9,698 bases of DNA, from contig CAMUQM010000063.1 of assembly GCA_947095945.1 (NCBI GenBank), forward strand, positions 1 to 9,698. Direction: 5' to 3'. The notes beneath the pieces were generated by a model. The model had not been told where the DNA came from, ran no database searches, and was given only the letters and a program-made list of their open reading frames with translations. This document shows positions 1-7,590 of this stretch, piece after piece. The position numbers and the translations under genes were made by a program. How positions within the stretch are numbered: position 1 is the stretch's first letter; every line of letters starts with the position of its first letter. Source of the stretch: an uncultured Prevotella sp. (lineage in GTDB: Bacteria > Bacteroidota > Bacteroidia > Bacteroidales > Bacteroidaceae).

Positions 1-2524
1 GCAGCTGATTGAATGGTCGGTCGCTCTTAGGAAGCTGAACAATCGTATTCTTTACGGTTGAGAGATTAAGAGAGAGATCCCAACGGAAACTGTTCTTTAA
101 GTGAATAGGAGTAGCACGTACCTCCATTTCGAATCCCTGATTGCGCAACTTACCCAAGTTGGTTTGGATAGAAGTGAAGCCTAAGTAAGAAGGAAGGTTC
201 ACACTCTGAAGCAGATTACTTGTATTACGAACGTAATAGTCGAGAATCAATGACAAACGGTTCTTGAAGAAACCAAGGTCAAGACCAGCCTCGAAAGTAT
301 GACTCTGCTCCCATTTTAAGGCTGTATTCACAAGCGAACGGTCATAGAAAGCAGTGTTACCACGATAGTTTGTAAGTTGGTCATAGATTCCATAGATATA
401 GAAATCACCAATACCGCTCACATTACCATTGCTACCATAACTGATACGTGGTTTGATATTGCTAACAAAGTTTGACAGCTTAGACTCCTTCCAGAAGTTC
501 TCTTCCATCATGTTCCACCCCAAAGAGATGCCAGGGAAGAAACCCCAACGATTATCCTTTAACTTAGAGTTACCATCATAACGGAAGGTAAAGCTAAGCA
601 AATACTTTTGTTTGTAATCATAGTTGAAACGTCCAAAGAGGGACTCGATACGATTACCAGACTTCTCTGACTTAGGATTACTATCCTTATCAGCACCAGC
701 ATTGAGCGTAGGAATATCATCTGTAGGTGAATTCTTTGTAGAAGCATTCATCCAAAAGTAGTTATAATCATAATACTCCGCACCCACCATGAAGTCTACA
801 TTATGATGCTCAGCAAACGTATCGAAGTAGTTTAATATCGTATTGAGCTGTATCTGCGTATCCTTAAGCATATAGGCATACGAACGGCGTGTCGTATTGA
901 TGCTATTAGGATTGCTCTGTGTATAGTAGGCCTTGTTGAAGCTTTCATTCTGATTAAGCACATGATAAATAGAACCATTAGCCGACAACTTCAGATGCTT
1001 AGGTATCAATGTCAAGTCAAAACCAATATTGAAAGTTTCTGAACGTGAGCCGTTCTCCATTGTGAGTTTATCATTCCAATACATATAGTTACCATCTGAA
1101 CTACTCCAACCCGGTGCAGGAGAACCATCTGCAAGGTAAGGATTCCATGTAGGACGCTGTGAACGAGTACGATAGAACAAAGAACTCCACGAGCCAAAAT
1201 AGCTATCTGGTTTCGTAAACCAAGTGTATTGCGCACCAGCACGTACCTTCAACCAAGGCTTAATTTGATAATCACCTTTCACGCTACCAGTGAAACGACG
1301 GAAAGAAGTATTGCGTACAACACCATTTTCATTATAGTAACCTAATGAAGCTACGAAAGAACCCATGTTATTACCACCGCTGAAACTCAGATAATGGTCC
1401 TGTGTAAGGGTTTGATTGTGATAAATCGCATCCTCTAAAAGTCCACCATAATCCTTAAAGATTAGCTTTGCACCGTTTACAGGACCATAATAAGGGTCAT
1501 CCATAATTTCCCATCCTTCTTCAGCAAGCAGTCTCTGATGTTCAGCATTGGTTGCATCATAATACATTACATCCGTACGTGGTGTGTAGTCGGTGTATCC
1601 GCGACCTGAATAACCATTCTGTGCATCCACATTAGCTGCCCTACCATGTCCTTCCATTGCATCAGCATAACGCTTAAAGCCCATTCTATTATAGTAAAGA
1701 TAGTTGCGAGCGTTCATGAAATTATAGTCATTACGCTTAAAGTTAGTACCCACTTTCAAACGATAGTTGATGCTGGAACTTCCTGCCTGAGCACGTTTCG
1801 TTGTAACAAGGATTACACCACCATTTGCTCTCGCACCATAAATAGCTGTTGAAGCCGCATCCTTCAAGACTTCAATAGACTCGATATCAGATGGGTTAAT
1901 CTCTGACAAAGTACGCTCAACACCATCAACGATAATCAAAGCCGGAGCACTTCCCGTAATAGATGCACCACCACGCAAGGTGATTGAAGGTGCTGTACCC
2001 GGCTGACCAGAGCTATTAACGACCTGAAGACCAGTCACACTACCCTGCAATGCACTACCTACATTAGAAAAAGCTGCGGCATCCAGCACCTTATTGTCCA
2101 TCTTAGAGATAGCAGTCGTCAACGTAGCACGCTTCTGCTGACCACCATAACCCGTCACAATAAGTTCGTTAAGGGCATGCTGTTCCTCCTTTAGCTTTAC
2201 TTTAATTTCCTGACCATCCCATTTCACTTCCTTAGTGTCCATACCAATGTAGCTTATAACAATAATACTACCAGCAGGGATATTCGACAAAGTGAAACGA
2301 CCGTCTAAATCGGTAGCGGCTCCATTACTTGTACCTTTTACTTGAACAGTAGCACCAACGATAGGCTCGCCCTGTTCATCAAGGATAACACCTGTGCATC
2401 TCCCTGATTGCTGTACGCTCTGAACAGGCAGTTTTGAAACTGCAAATCCTTGCGTAGGCATCAAGAAAGATACACCCATACATAACGTAAAACCAATTGG
2501 TTTGATGTGTAAAATCATACGCAT
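1..2524 (-). CDS. SusC/RagA-family TonB-linked outer-membrane transporter, 3' end missing
   Basis: The reading frame is open from the start to the left edge, giving about 841 residues. Family members usually have about 1000 or more, so roughly the last 150-200 residues are outside the window. Visible parts: a signal peptide ending near residue 28 (probable cleavage after GFA); a carboxypeptidase-regulatory-like beta-sandwich at about 45-113 (DEQGEPIVGATV, then DLDGRFTLSNIPAG); the SusC linker LNELIVTGYG at about 118-127; a plug domain at about 133-245 with LRGGAS, IIVDGVER and VLKDAASTAIYGARANGG; then barrel rich in aromatic strands. There is no STN domain. SusC proteins form the outer-membrane barrel of SusCD pumps importing glycans or peptides with TonB energy. 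The substrate cannot be read from this sequence, and no SusD lid is in view. An in-frame ATG two codons downstream (2518) is an alternative start; neither has a Shine-Dalgarno sequence. The frame is intact with no sign of decay. Confidence 0.95.
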   Translation of the reverse strand, partial: MRMILHIKPIGFTLCMGVSFLMPTQGFAVSKLPVQSVQQSGRCTGVILDEQGEPIVGATVQVKGTSNGAATDLDGRFTLSNIPAGSIIVISYIGMDTKEVKWDGQEIKVKLKEEQHALNELIVTGYGGQQKRATLTTAISKMDNKVLDAAAFSNVGSALQGSVTGLQVVNSSGQPGTAPSITLRGGASITGSAPALIIVDGVERTLSEINPSDIESIEVLKDAASTAIYGARANGGVILVTTKRAQAGSSSINYRLKVGTNFKRNDYNFMNARNYLYYNRMGFKRYADAMEGHGRAANVDAQNGYSGRGYTDYTPRTDVMYYDATNAEHQRLLAEEGWEIMDDPYYGPVNGAKLIFKDYGGLLEDAIYHNQTLTQDHYLSFSGGNNMGSFVASLGYYNENGVVRNTSFRRFTGSVKGDYQIKPWLKVRAGAQYTWFTKPDSYFGSWSSLFYRTRSQRPTWNPYLADGSPAPGWSSSDGNYMYWNDKLTMENGSRSETFNIGFDLTLIPKHLKLSANGSIYHVLNQNESFNKAYYTQSNPNSINTTRRSYAYMLKDTQIQLNTILNYFDTFAEHHNVDFMVGAEYYDYNYFWMNASTKNSPTDDIPTLNAGADKDSNPKSEKSGNRIESLFGRFNYDYKQKYLLSFTFRYDGNSKLKDNRWGFFPGISLGWNMMEENFWKESKLSNFVSNIKPRISYGSNGNVSGIGDFYIYGIYDQLTNYRGNTAFYDRSLVNTALKWEQSHTFEAGLDLGFFKNRLSLILDYYVRNTSNLLQSVNLPSYLGFTSIQTNLGKLRNQGFEMEVRATPIHLKNSFRWDLSLNLSTVKNTIVQLPKSDRPFNQL

Positions 2525-2586
2525 CTAACTTTTAATAGTAAAGATTGTTTAGTGTCCTCCGCAAAGCAATTGGCAAAGAGAGTCAT
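2515..2586 (-). other. Possible 23-residue upstream ORF overlapping the susC start
   Basis: An ATG at 2586-2584 opens a 23-codon frame (begins MTLFANCFAEDT, ends KVRCV) whose TGA at 2517-2515 overlaps the second in-frame susC ATG (2518-2516) as ATGA. An ATGA junction is typical of translational coupling. The peptide matches nothing I recognise and has no run of one amino acid that would suggest attenuation. A frame of this length is easily open by chance, so this is a weak call. Confidence 0.2.
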
Positions 2587-2725
2587 GCCTAAAGCAGCAC
2601 GAAAGGATATAAAATTATTAATGAAATTCTATTTATGTTCACAATATTAATAGCTCATCACGGAAAATAGGATTATATCCCTCACCGCAGAATACTATTT
2701 GTCTTTGTTATATTGTTTAGGTTGG
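2525..2725 (-). promoter_or_regulatory. Long 5' leader of the susC-like gene
   Basis: If transcription starts about 7 bases past the predicted -7 box, the mRNA has an untranslated leader of about 200 nt, long for this phylum. It is AT-rich. It contains a small ORF overlapping the susC start (listed separately), a weak GGAT-ATA-ATCC hairpin at about 2666-2676, and two direct copies of CTTTGC (minus strand) flanking the palindrome CAATTG at about 2561-2578. I recognise no known riboswitch class. Leader-mediated control of susC-like genes is known in Bacteroides, but nothing here proves it. Confidence 0.35.
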
Positions 2726-2731
2726 CTTAGG

Positions 2732-2763
2732 CAAATGTAGGGACTTTTTTTAGTTGACACAAA
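2732..2763 (-). promoter_or_regulatory. Bacteroidota-type promoter for the susC-like gene
   Basis: Read on the minus strand, TTTG (2763-2760) is followed by 20 bases and then TACATTTG (2739-2732). This matches the Bacteroidota primary-sigma consensus TTTG-N19~21-TAnnTTTG at every fixed position. The predicted start of transcription is near 2725. The box faces the susC-like gene and no other gene lies between. Confidence 0.75.
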
Positions 2764-2771
2764 TTATACTA

Positions 2772-2784
2772 AGGAATAATTCCT
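2772..2784. repeat. 13-bp inverted repeat beside the susC promoter
   Basis: AGGAAT-A-ATTCCT is a perfect 6-bp inverted repeat with a one-base centre. It lies 8 bases upstream of the -33 element of the susC promoter, where an activator would bind. A second AT-only palindrome (AATAATTATT) follows at about 2786-2795. An operator role is inference from position; no regulator gene is in view. Confidence 0.3.
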
Positions 2785-2977
2785 AAATAATTATTAATTT
2801 TAGTCAAGCGAAAAAGAAAATATCCTGACAATCAGACAAAAAGGCAATCTTTATCTACCCACGTTATACTGACACGAACAAGTAGTTAGACTATAAAGAA
2901 TTGTTTATCTTTTGTAACAGAACTCTTTATTGACATCAAAATGCTCAAACACCTTCATCTTTTTGCATCGTGCTAAG
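2785..2977. other. Intergenic stretch with no recognised gene
   Basis: This AT-rich DNA lies between the susC control region and the GC-rich dyad units. No credible reading frame, tRNA or promoter pair is visible on either strand. The longest ATG-initiated frame noticed on the plus strand is 11 codons at 2941-2976. With its neighbours it makes up the 641-base gap between susC and trpS. Confidence 0.6.
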
Positions 2978-3030
2978 CCTCCGCACCAATGGTGTTAGGC
3001 GTCCGCACCATACGTGCGGGGTGTTCGCAC
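2978..3030. repeat. Tandem ~22-bp GC-rich dyad units
   Basis: Two adjacent 22-bp units (2978-2999 and 3000-3021) agree at about 16 of 22 positions and share TCCGCACCA. A third start (TGTTCGCAC, 3022-3030) decays into AT-rich sequence. Each full unit is itself a dyad: unit 1 has CACCA-A-TGGTG inside an outer GCCT/AGGC pair, and unit 2 has CCGCAC-CATAC-GTGCGG. The patch is markedly richer in GC than its surroundings. It could be a remnant of a dispersed intergenic palindromic repeat, a protein-binding array or a folded RNA; the sequence alone does not decide. Confidence 0.5.
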
Positions 3031-3089
3031 ATATATTAGAATAGGCAAGAAAACTTAATCCAAGGTACTAACTGCAAGGCTATTAGACA

Positions 3090-3136
3090 CAAAAACAGTC
3101 TTATTCCTTCTATAAAAAAGAGGTGGAATAAGACTG
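3090..3136 (-). terminator. Intrinsic terminator after trpS
   Basis: On the minus strand CAGTCTTATTCC (3136-3125) and GGAATAAGACTG (3107-3096) form a perfect 12-bp stem with a 17-base loop, followed at once by TTTTTG (3095-3090). It begins 29 bases past the trpS stop codon. It probably ends transcription of the whole gltX-trpS operon and separates it from the susC promoter. Confidence 0.88.
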
Positions 3137-3165
3137 CTATATGAATTTAAAGTAGGACTAAAGAC

Positions 3166-4254
3166 TTACTTCTGTCTGAATCTCTCTGCCTGACTTTGAA
3201 TCAACTCTGTATCCTCGAAATAATTAATCTGCATGGCTGCACGTACCTCATCCATTGTCTGGGCTGCTGTCTCACGTGCTTCCAATGAGCCTTTCTTGAG
3301 GATGTTATAAATCTCTGGAATATCCTGCTCGTACTCACGACGACGTGCACGGATTGGATCCAGCATCTTATTCAGTACACTATTAAGCAGCTTCTTACAC
3401 TTCATATCACCGATACCTCCAGCAGTATAAGCAGCTTTCAACTCGTCAAGATTCTGGAACTCGGGCCAGAACTCAGCGAAGTCCTCATCTGTTGAGAAAG
3501 CATCAAGGTAAGTGAACACAGCGTTACCCTCAACATGACCTGGGTCAGAAATATTCAAGTGGGTAGGATCAGTGTACATTGTCTTCACTTTCTTCCATAC
3601 TGTATCAGCATCGTCAGAGAGATAGATGCAGTTACCAAGACTCTTACTCATCTTCTCCTTACCATCAGTACCCGGCAGACGACGTGCTGTTGCGTTCTCT
3701 GGCAACATGATTTCTGGCTCAACGAGTACTGGCGCATAAATCTGATTGAAGCGACGTACAAGCTCACGTGTCAACTCCAACATTGGCTCTTGATCCTCAC
3801 CTGCTGGCACAGTAGTAGCCTTGAAGGCTGCAATATCAGCTGCCTGAGACACAGGATAAGCAAAAAAGCCCATTGGGATATTAGCCTCAAAGTTGCGCAT
3901 CTTGATTTCAGTCTTCACCGTTGGGTTACGCTGAACGCGACTTACGCTAACAAGATTCATCAAGAAAGTAGTCAACTCTGCTATTTCAGGAATCTGACTC
4001 TGTATGTAGAGTGTACATTTCTCTGGGCTCAAGCCAGCAGAAAGGTAATCTAAAGCCACCTCGATGATATTCTGTCGAATCTTCTCTGGATTGTCAGCAT
4101 TGTCTGTCAACGCCTGTACGTCTGCCATGAAGACAAACATCTTATCGTAGTCTCCGAGGTTCTGAAGTTCCACACGTCGGCGGAGAGAACCCACATAGTG
4201 ACCTAAGTGAAGTTTACCTGTTGGGCGGTCACCAGTTAAAATAATCTTTCCCAT
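3166..4254 (-). CDS. trpS: Tryptophanyl-tRNA synthetase
   Basis: This class Ic aminoacyl-tRNA synthetase charges tRNA-Trp with tryptophan using ATP, in the cytoplasm, as a homodimer in known members. It has 362 residues. The nucleotide-binding HIGH-type motif is HLGH at 16-19 within GDRPTGKLHLGHYVGSL. The KMSKS loop is at 201-205 (GTDGKEKMSKSLGN). The family motifs PVSQAADI (134-141) and AGEDQ (151-155) line the tryptophan pocket region. The start MGKIILTGDRP fits the family, with little room for an earlier one. It is the last gene of the run, 40 bases after the zinc-ribbon gene, and is followed by a strong terminator. The LTGDRPTGKLHLGHYVGSL form resembles TrpRS of Firmicutes and Bacteroidota rather than the E. 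coli form (from memory of the family). Confidence 0.97.
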   Translation of the reverse strand: MGKIILTGDRPTGKLHLGHYVGSLRRRVELQNLGDYDKMFVFMADVQALTDNADNPEKIRQNIIEVALDYLSAGLSPEKCTLYIQSQIPEIAELTTFLMNLVSVSRVQRNPTVKTEIKMRNFEANIPMGFFAYPVSQAADIAAFKATTVPAGEDQEPMLELTRELVRRFNQIYAPVLVEPEIMLPENATARRLPGTDGKEKMSKSLGNCIYLSDDADTVWKKVKTMYTDPTHLNISDPGHVEGNAVFTYLDAFSTDEDFAEFWPEFQNLDELKAAYTAGGIGDMKCKKLLNSVLNKMLDPIRARRREYEQDIPEIYNILKKGSLEARETAAQTMDEVRAAMQINYFEDTELIQSQAERFRQK

Positions 4255-4281
4255 GTATATTTTTCCGTTTTATTCTTATCT

Positions 4282-4293
4282 ATATTGCAATAT
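4282..4293. repeat. 12-bp palindrome between the zinc-ribbon gene and trpS
   Basis: ATATTGCAATAT is a perfect palindrome directly after the stop codon of the zinc-ribbon gene, in a 40-base gap. It is AT-rich, and no T-tract or promoter box is joined to it, so it is neither a convincing terminator nor a convincing operator. Confidence 0.25.
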
Positions 4294-4294
4294 C

Positions 4295-4783
4295 CTATTG
4301 CTCATGCGGCAGAGCCTCTGTTGAATCCATCGGCTCTTCTGGTGTTTCTTCAATATATTCTTCTTGCTCTGGCTCAGTCTGAACAGGTGCCGCTACCACC
4401 GTATCAACCGATGGCACCTCTTCAACCTGCAGAGGCGTTTCATAAGGAATCGTATCGTTAGGAATAGAATCTGTTACTGGAGTTTCTGGTGAAGAAGAGC
4501 CAAACATAAAATAAGCCCCTACACCACCTGCCAATAAGAGTAAACCAATAAGAACGCCCCAGAGAATGGCATTACTATCCTTCTTTGGTGTTTCTGCCTG
4601 CATCTGCTGTGGCTGCGGGCTGTAACTTGATGGCTGTTCATACTGCTGTCCAGCACTCACCAAGGGTAGTGTCACCTCCATGATGCCCTGACAATGAGGA
4701 CAAGTACATTCGATTGTCTGTCCTTCTTCAGCCTCAACAATAAACTGTGCACCACAGTTATCACATGTTATCTGATATTTCAT
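4295..4783 (-). CDS. Zinc-ribbon, single-pass membrane protein of unknown function
   Basis: This protein has 162 residues. The N-terminus holds a zinc ribbon with C7-x2-C10 and C28-x2-C31 (C26 is an extra cysteine), resembling the MJ0042-type finger (ITCDNCGAQF, then TCPHCQG). A Pro/Gln/Ser-rich linker (about 45-66) leads to one hydrophobic helix at about 72-94. A Pro/Thr-rich, strongly acidic tail (about 96-162) ends in PHEQ. With no signal peptide, the likely topology is ribbon in the cytoplasm and tail in the periplasm. The start overlaps the waaA stop by four bases (ATGA), implying translational coupling. Similar ribbon-linker-TM proteins are common and mostly uncharacterised. A role in envelope sensing or as a scaffold would be a guess. 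Confidence 0.85.
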   Translation of the reverse strand: MKYQITCDNCGAQFIVEAEEGQTIECTCPHCQGIMEVTLPLVSAGQQYEQPSSYSPQPQQMQAETPKKDSNAILWGVLIGLLLLAGGVGAYFMFGSSSPETPVTDSIPNDTIPYETPLQVEEVPSVDTVVAAPVQTEPEQEEYIEETPEEPMDSTEALPHEQ

Positions 4784-6015
4784 AACTTTACGTTGCTTAG
4801 AACCTTATTTGTTGCACCTGCCAAACTCTCAACATAAGTACCCGCCAGACTGCCACAAACAGTGCGATACTCTTCGTCTTCTGCGAAGCGATTCATCAAC
4901 AAACTGAAACTCTCAAAATCGAATATTTCAAATCCACCGCCAGCATGCAAGAGTCCTTGTGCTTCTGCAAAATGTTTATTGTTTGGACCAAACAACACTG
5001 GCATTTCCCATACAGCAGCCTCAAGGACATTATGGATTCCAACTCCAAAGCCACCTCCGACGTATGCTACATCTCCATAATGATAGATAGATGACAGCAA
5101 ACCGAAGCAATCAATAATGAGCACGTCTGGGTCAGTAACGTTATCTTCTGTTGCCTGTGTGTAGCGTACGACCTTCTTGTCCTTAATCAGTGAGAGAATT
5201 GTCTTTAGATGATCTTCTGCGATAACATGCGGTGCAATGATAAGTTTCCAGTCCTTATGTTCATTAAAATACTTGATGAAGATTTCCTCATCAGGCTGCC
5301 ATGACGAACCTGCCACAAAGACTTTCCTTCTATCAGCAGCCTCAACATTGACAAATCTCTCCACTAACGGCAGTTTCTTACTTGCCTCCTTGATTTGCAA
5401 CACACGGTCGAAACGAGTATCACCCACCACTACTGCATCTGAAATACCTATCTTACTCAAGAGTTCCTTGCTCTCCTCATTCTGAACGAAGAAGCGACTG
5501 AAACACTTCAAGACACGACCATAACCGCTCCCATACCATTTAAAGAAGATTTGGTCAGGGCGGAAAATGCTTGACACACTATAAACAGGTACACCACGAT
5601 GCTGTAGGATATGCAGGTAATTATACCAAAACTCATACTTGATGAAGAACGCCATAACAGGACGAACAGCACGTAGAAATCTACGTGCATTACCTACCGT
5701 GTCAATTGGAAGATAGGTGATGATGTCTGCACCCTCATAATTCTTTCTCACCTCATAACCAGAAGGAGAAAAGAAAGTAAGCAGAATCTTATATTGCGGA
5801 TAGTCTTTCCGTATCTGCTCTATCAAAGGGCGACCTTGCTCAAACTCGCCCAATGAAGCAGCATGAAACCAAACGTATTGAACATCTGGTTCCACTTTTT
5901 CACGTAAAATCCGCACTGCCTCCTGCTCGCCTCGCCACATCTTGCGCAGCTTTTCATTGAAAAGACTACCCACAGCGATGCCAAACTGGATGGCATACAT
6001 TATTATATTATACAT
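4780..6015 (-). CDS. waaA: 3-deoxy-D-manno-octulosonic acid (Kdo) transferase
   Basis: This GT30-family glycosyltransferase moves Kdo from CMP-Kdo to the lipid A precursor, at the cytoplasmic face of the inner membrane. It has 411 residues, near the usual ~420. The N-terminal hydrophobic stretch (about 4-20) fits the membrane anchor of the family. The first Rossmann domain has WFHAASLGEFEQGRPL (49-64); E57 matches the conserved GE catalytic glutamate. Further motifs are GDTRFDRV (198-205), AGSSWQPDEE (235-244) and the donor-site loop GGGFGVGIHNVLEAA (320-334), followed by PVLFGPNNKHF. It begins 33 bases after gltX and overlaps the next gene by four bases. Whether it adds one Kdo or more cannot be read from sequence. 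M6 is an alternative start. No other lipid A gene is in view. Confidence 0.95.
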   Translation of the reverse strand: MYNIIMYAIQFGIAVGSLFNEKLRKMWRGEQEAVRILREKVEPDVQYVWFHAASLGEFEQGRPLIEQIRKDYPQYKILLTFFSPSGYEVRKNYEGADIITYLPIDTVGNARRFLRAVRPVMAFFIKYEFWYNYLHILQHRGVPVYSVSSIFRPDQIFFKWYGSGYGRVLKCFSRFFVQNEESKELLSKIGISDAVVVGDTRFDRVLQIKEASKKLPLVERFVNVEAADRRKVFVAGSSWQPDEEIFIKYFNEHKDWKLIIAPHVIAEDHLKTILSLIKDKKVVRYTQATEDNVTDPDVLIIDCFGLLSSIYHYGDVAYVGGGFGVGIHNVLEAAVWEMPVLFGPNNKHFAEAQGLLHAGGGFEIFDFESFSLLMNRFAEDEEYRTVCGSLAGTYVESLAGATNKVLSNVKL

Positions 6016-6048
6016 ACTTGGCTTAATTATTTTAGCCTTTCGAGGTAC

Positions 6049-7566
6049 TTATCCTAACACCTCGATAGCCTTACGCATACGCTTCAAGGTCTCTTCTTTG
6101 CCAAGGAAAGCTGATATATCAAACATACCAGGACCCTTACCAATACCAACGAGGGTGAGTCGGAATGCGTTCATAATATCACCAAGCTTATAGCCCTTGT
6201 CCTCTACCCACTTCATAACAACAGGTTCCTGACCTTCGATACTGAAGTCTTCTATTCCTTCCAAAACATCAGCAAGCTCGCTCATCTGCTGTGCAGAATA
6301 TTCCTTCCAACGCTTTTTGACAGTCTTCTCGTCATAACTTGTTGGTGCAATGAAGAAGAAAGAGCAAAGGTCCCAGAGTTCTTTAACAAAGCTAACACGG
6401 TCTTTCATCATGTGTACAACCTGTGTCACCTGCTCCATAGTAGCCTCAACACCATTGTTAGCAACAATCGGTGCAAAGAGTTGTGCTATCTCATCATCTG
6501 TCTTGCGGAGGATGTATTCGTGGTTAAACCACATACCTTTCTGATAGTCAAACTTAGCTCCACTCTTAGAACACTTCGTGATATCGAATGCTTCAACAAG
6601 TTCCTCAAGTGAGAAGAGTTCCTGCTCTGTACCGGGATTCCAGCCTAAAAGCGCTAAGAAGTTTACTACAGCCTCTGGGAAATAACCGCTCTCACGATAG
6701 CCTGAGCTTACTTCACCAGTTTTAGGGTCGTGCCACTCCAATGGGAACACTGGGAAACCCAGACGGTCACCATCACGCTTACTGAGCTTACCCTTACCCT
6801 CTGGTTTCAACAACAAAGGCAGATGGGCAAAACATGGCATACTTTCTTCCCAACCAAAGGCACGGTAAAGCAACACATGTAATGGTGCACTTGGCAGCCA
6901 CTCCTCACCACGAATAACGTGAGAAATCTCCATCAGGTGGTCATCAACGATGTTTGCAAGGTGATAAGTTGGCAATTCGTCTGCACTCTTGAACAAAACT
7001 TTATCGTCAAGGATATCACTCTTAATACAGACATCGCCACGAATCATATCATTGATATGAACTTCCTCACCCGGTTCTATCTTAAAACGAACAACATACT
7101 GCTGTCCATCCTCAATCAGACTTTCAACCTCCTCCTTCGACATTGTCAAAGAATTACGCATTTGGAGACGACTGTGCGCATCGTACTGGAAGTTTTCAAT
7201 CTCCTGACGCTTCGCATCCAACTCCTCTGGCGTATCGAAAGCAATGTATGCCTTACCAGCTTCTAAAAGCTGATTAACGTACTTTTTATAAATATCACGA
7301 CGCTCGCTCTGACGATAAGGACCATGTTCGCCACCAAAGCTAACACCCTCGTCAAACTTAATACCCAACCATTCAAAAGAGTCAAGGATATACTCCTCAG
7401 CTCCCGGAACAAAACGATTAGAGTCTGTATCCTCAATACGGAAGATAAGTTTGCCGCCATGCTGACGAGCGAAAAGGTAGTTATACAAAGCAGTACGCAC
7501 GCCACCAATATGTAAAGCACCTGTTGGACTTGGGGCAAAGCGCACTCTCACATTTCTTTCTGCCAT
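6049..7566 (-). CDS. gltX: Glutamyl-tRNA synthetase
   Basis: This class Ib synthetase attaches glutamate to tRNA-Glu with ATP, in the cytoplasm; charged tRNA-Glu also feeds tetrapyrrole synthesis where that route exists. It has 505 residues from the chosen start. The ATP-binding motif is HIGG at 19-22 (RFAPSPTGALHIGGVRTAL). FRIEDTD follows at 42-48. The KMSKS loop is KLSKR at 260-264, followed by DGDRLGFPVFPLEW, an insertion that I associate with Bacteroidota GluRS. The frame stays open 35 codons further upstream (to 7671), but that extension runs through the predicted promoter and MAERNVRVRFAPSPTG is the family-like beginning, so I place the start at 7566. It leads the four-gene run. Whether it also charges tRNA-Gln is not decided by these residues. 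Confidence 0.96.
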   Translation of the reverse strand: MAERNVRVRFAPSPTGALHIGGVRTALYNYLFARQHGGKLIFRIEDTDSNRFVPGAEEYILDSFEWLGIKFDEGVSFGGEHGPYRQSERRDIYKKYVNQLLEAGKAYIAFDTPEELDAKRQEIENFQYDAHSRLQMRNSLTMSKEEVESLIEDGQQYVVRFKIEPGEEVHINDMIRGDVCIKSDILDDKVLFKSADELPTYHLANIVDDHLMEISHVIRGEEWLPSAPLHVLLYRAFGWEESMPCFAHLPLLLKPEGKGKLSKRDGDRLGFPVFPLEWHDPKTGEVSSGYRESGYFPEAVVNFLALLGWNPGTEQELFSLEELVEAFDITKCSKSGAKFDYQKGMWFNHEYILRKTDDEIAQLFAPIVANNGVEATMEQVTQVVHMMKDRVSFVKELWDLCSFFFIAPTSYDEKTVKKRWKEYSAQQMSELADVLEGIEDFSIEGQEPVVMKWVEDKGYKLGDIMNAFRLTLVGIGKGPGMFDISAFLGKEETLKRMRKAIEVLG

Positions 7567-7590
7567 TGTCTTAAATATTATATTTTCCTG

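Noticed and set aside
2941..2976. 11-codon ORF on the plus strand before the dyad units
   Set aside because: It is too short to support, with no promoter pair in the right place and no coding signal.
2978..3030. CRISPR-like repeat array
   Set aside because: The units are directly adjacent without spacers, differ from each other, and no cas gene is in view.
3535..4053. 172-codon open frame on the plus strand inside trpS
   Set aside because: It is fully antisense to an unmistakable trpS, has no recognisable domain or upstream promoter, and is rich in Cys, His and Trp as reverse-frame shadows often are.
6020..6037. Hairpin GGCT/AGCC between gltX and waaA as a terminator
   Set aside because: The stem has only 4 bp and no T-tract, and the 33-base spacing suggests read-through.
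6919..7266. 115-codon plus-strand frame and neighbouring shorter frames inside gltX
   Set aside because: All lie opposite or out of frame with the conserved GluRS coding sequence and show no domain or promoter.
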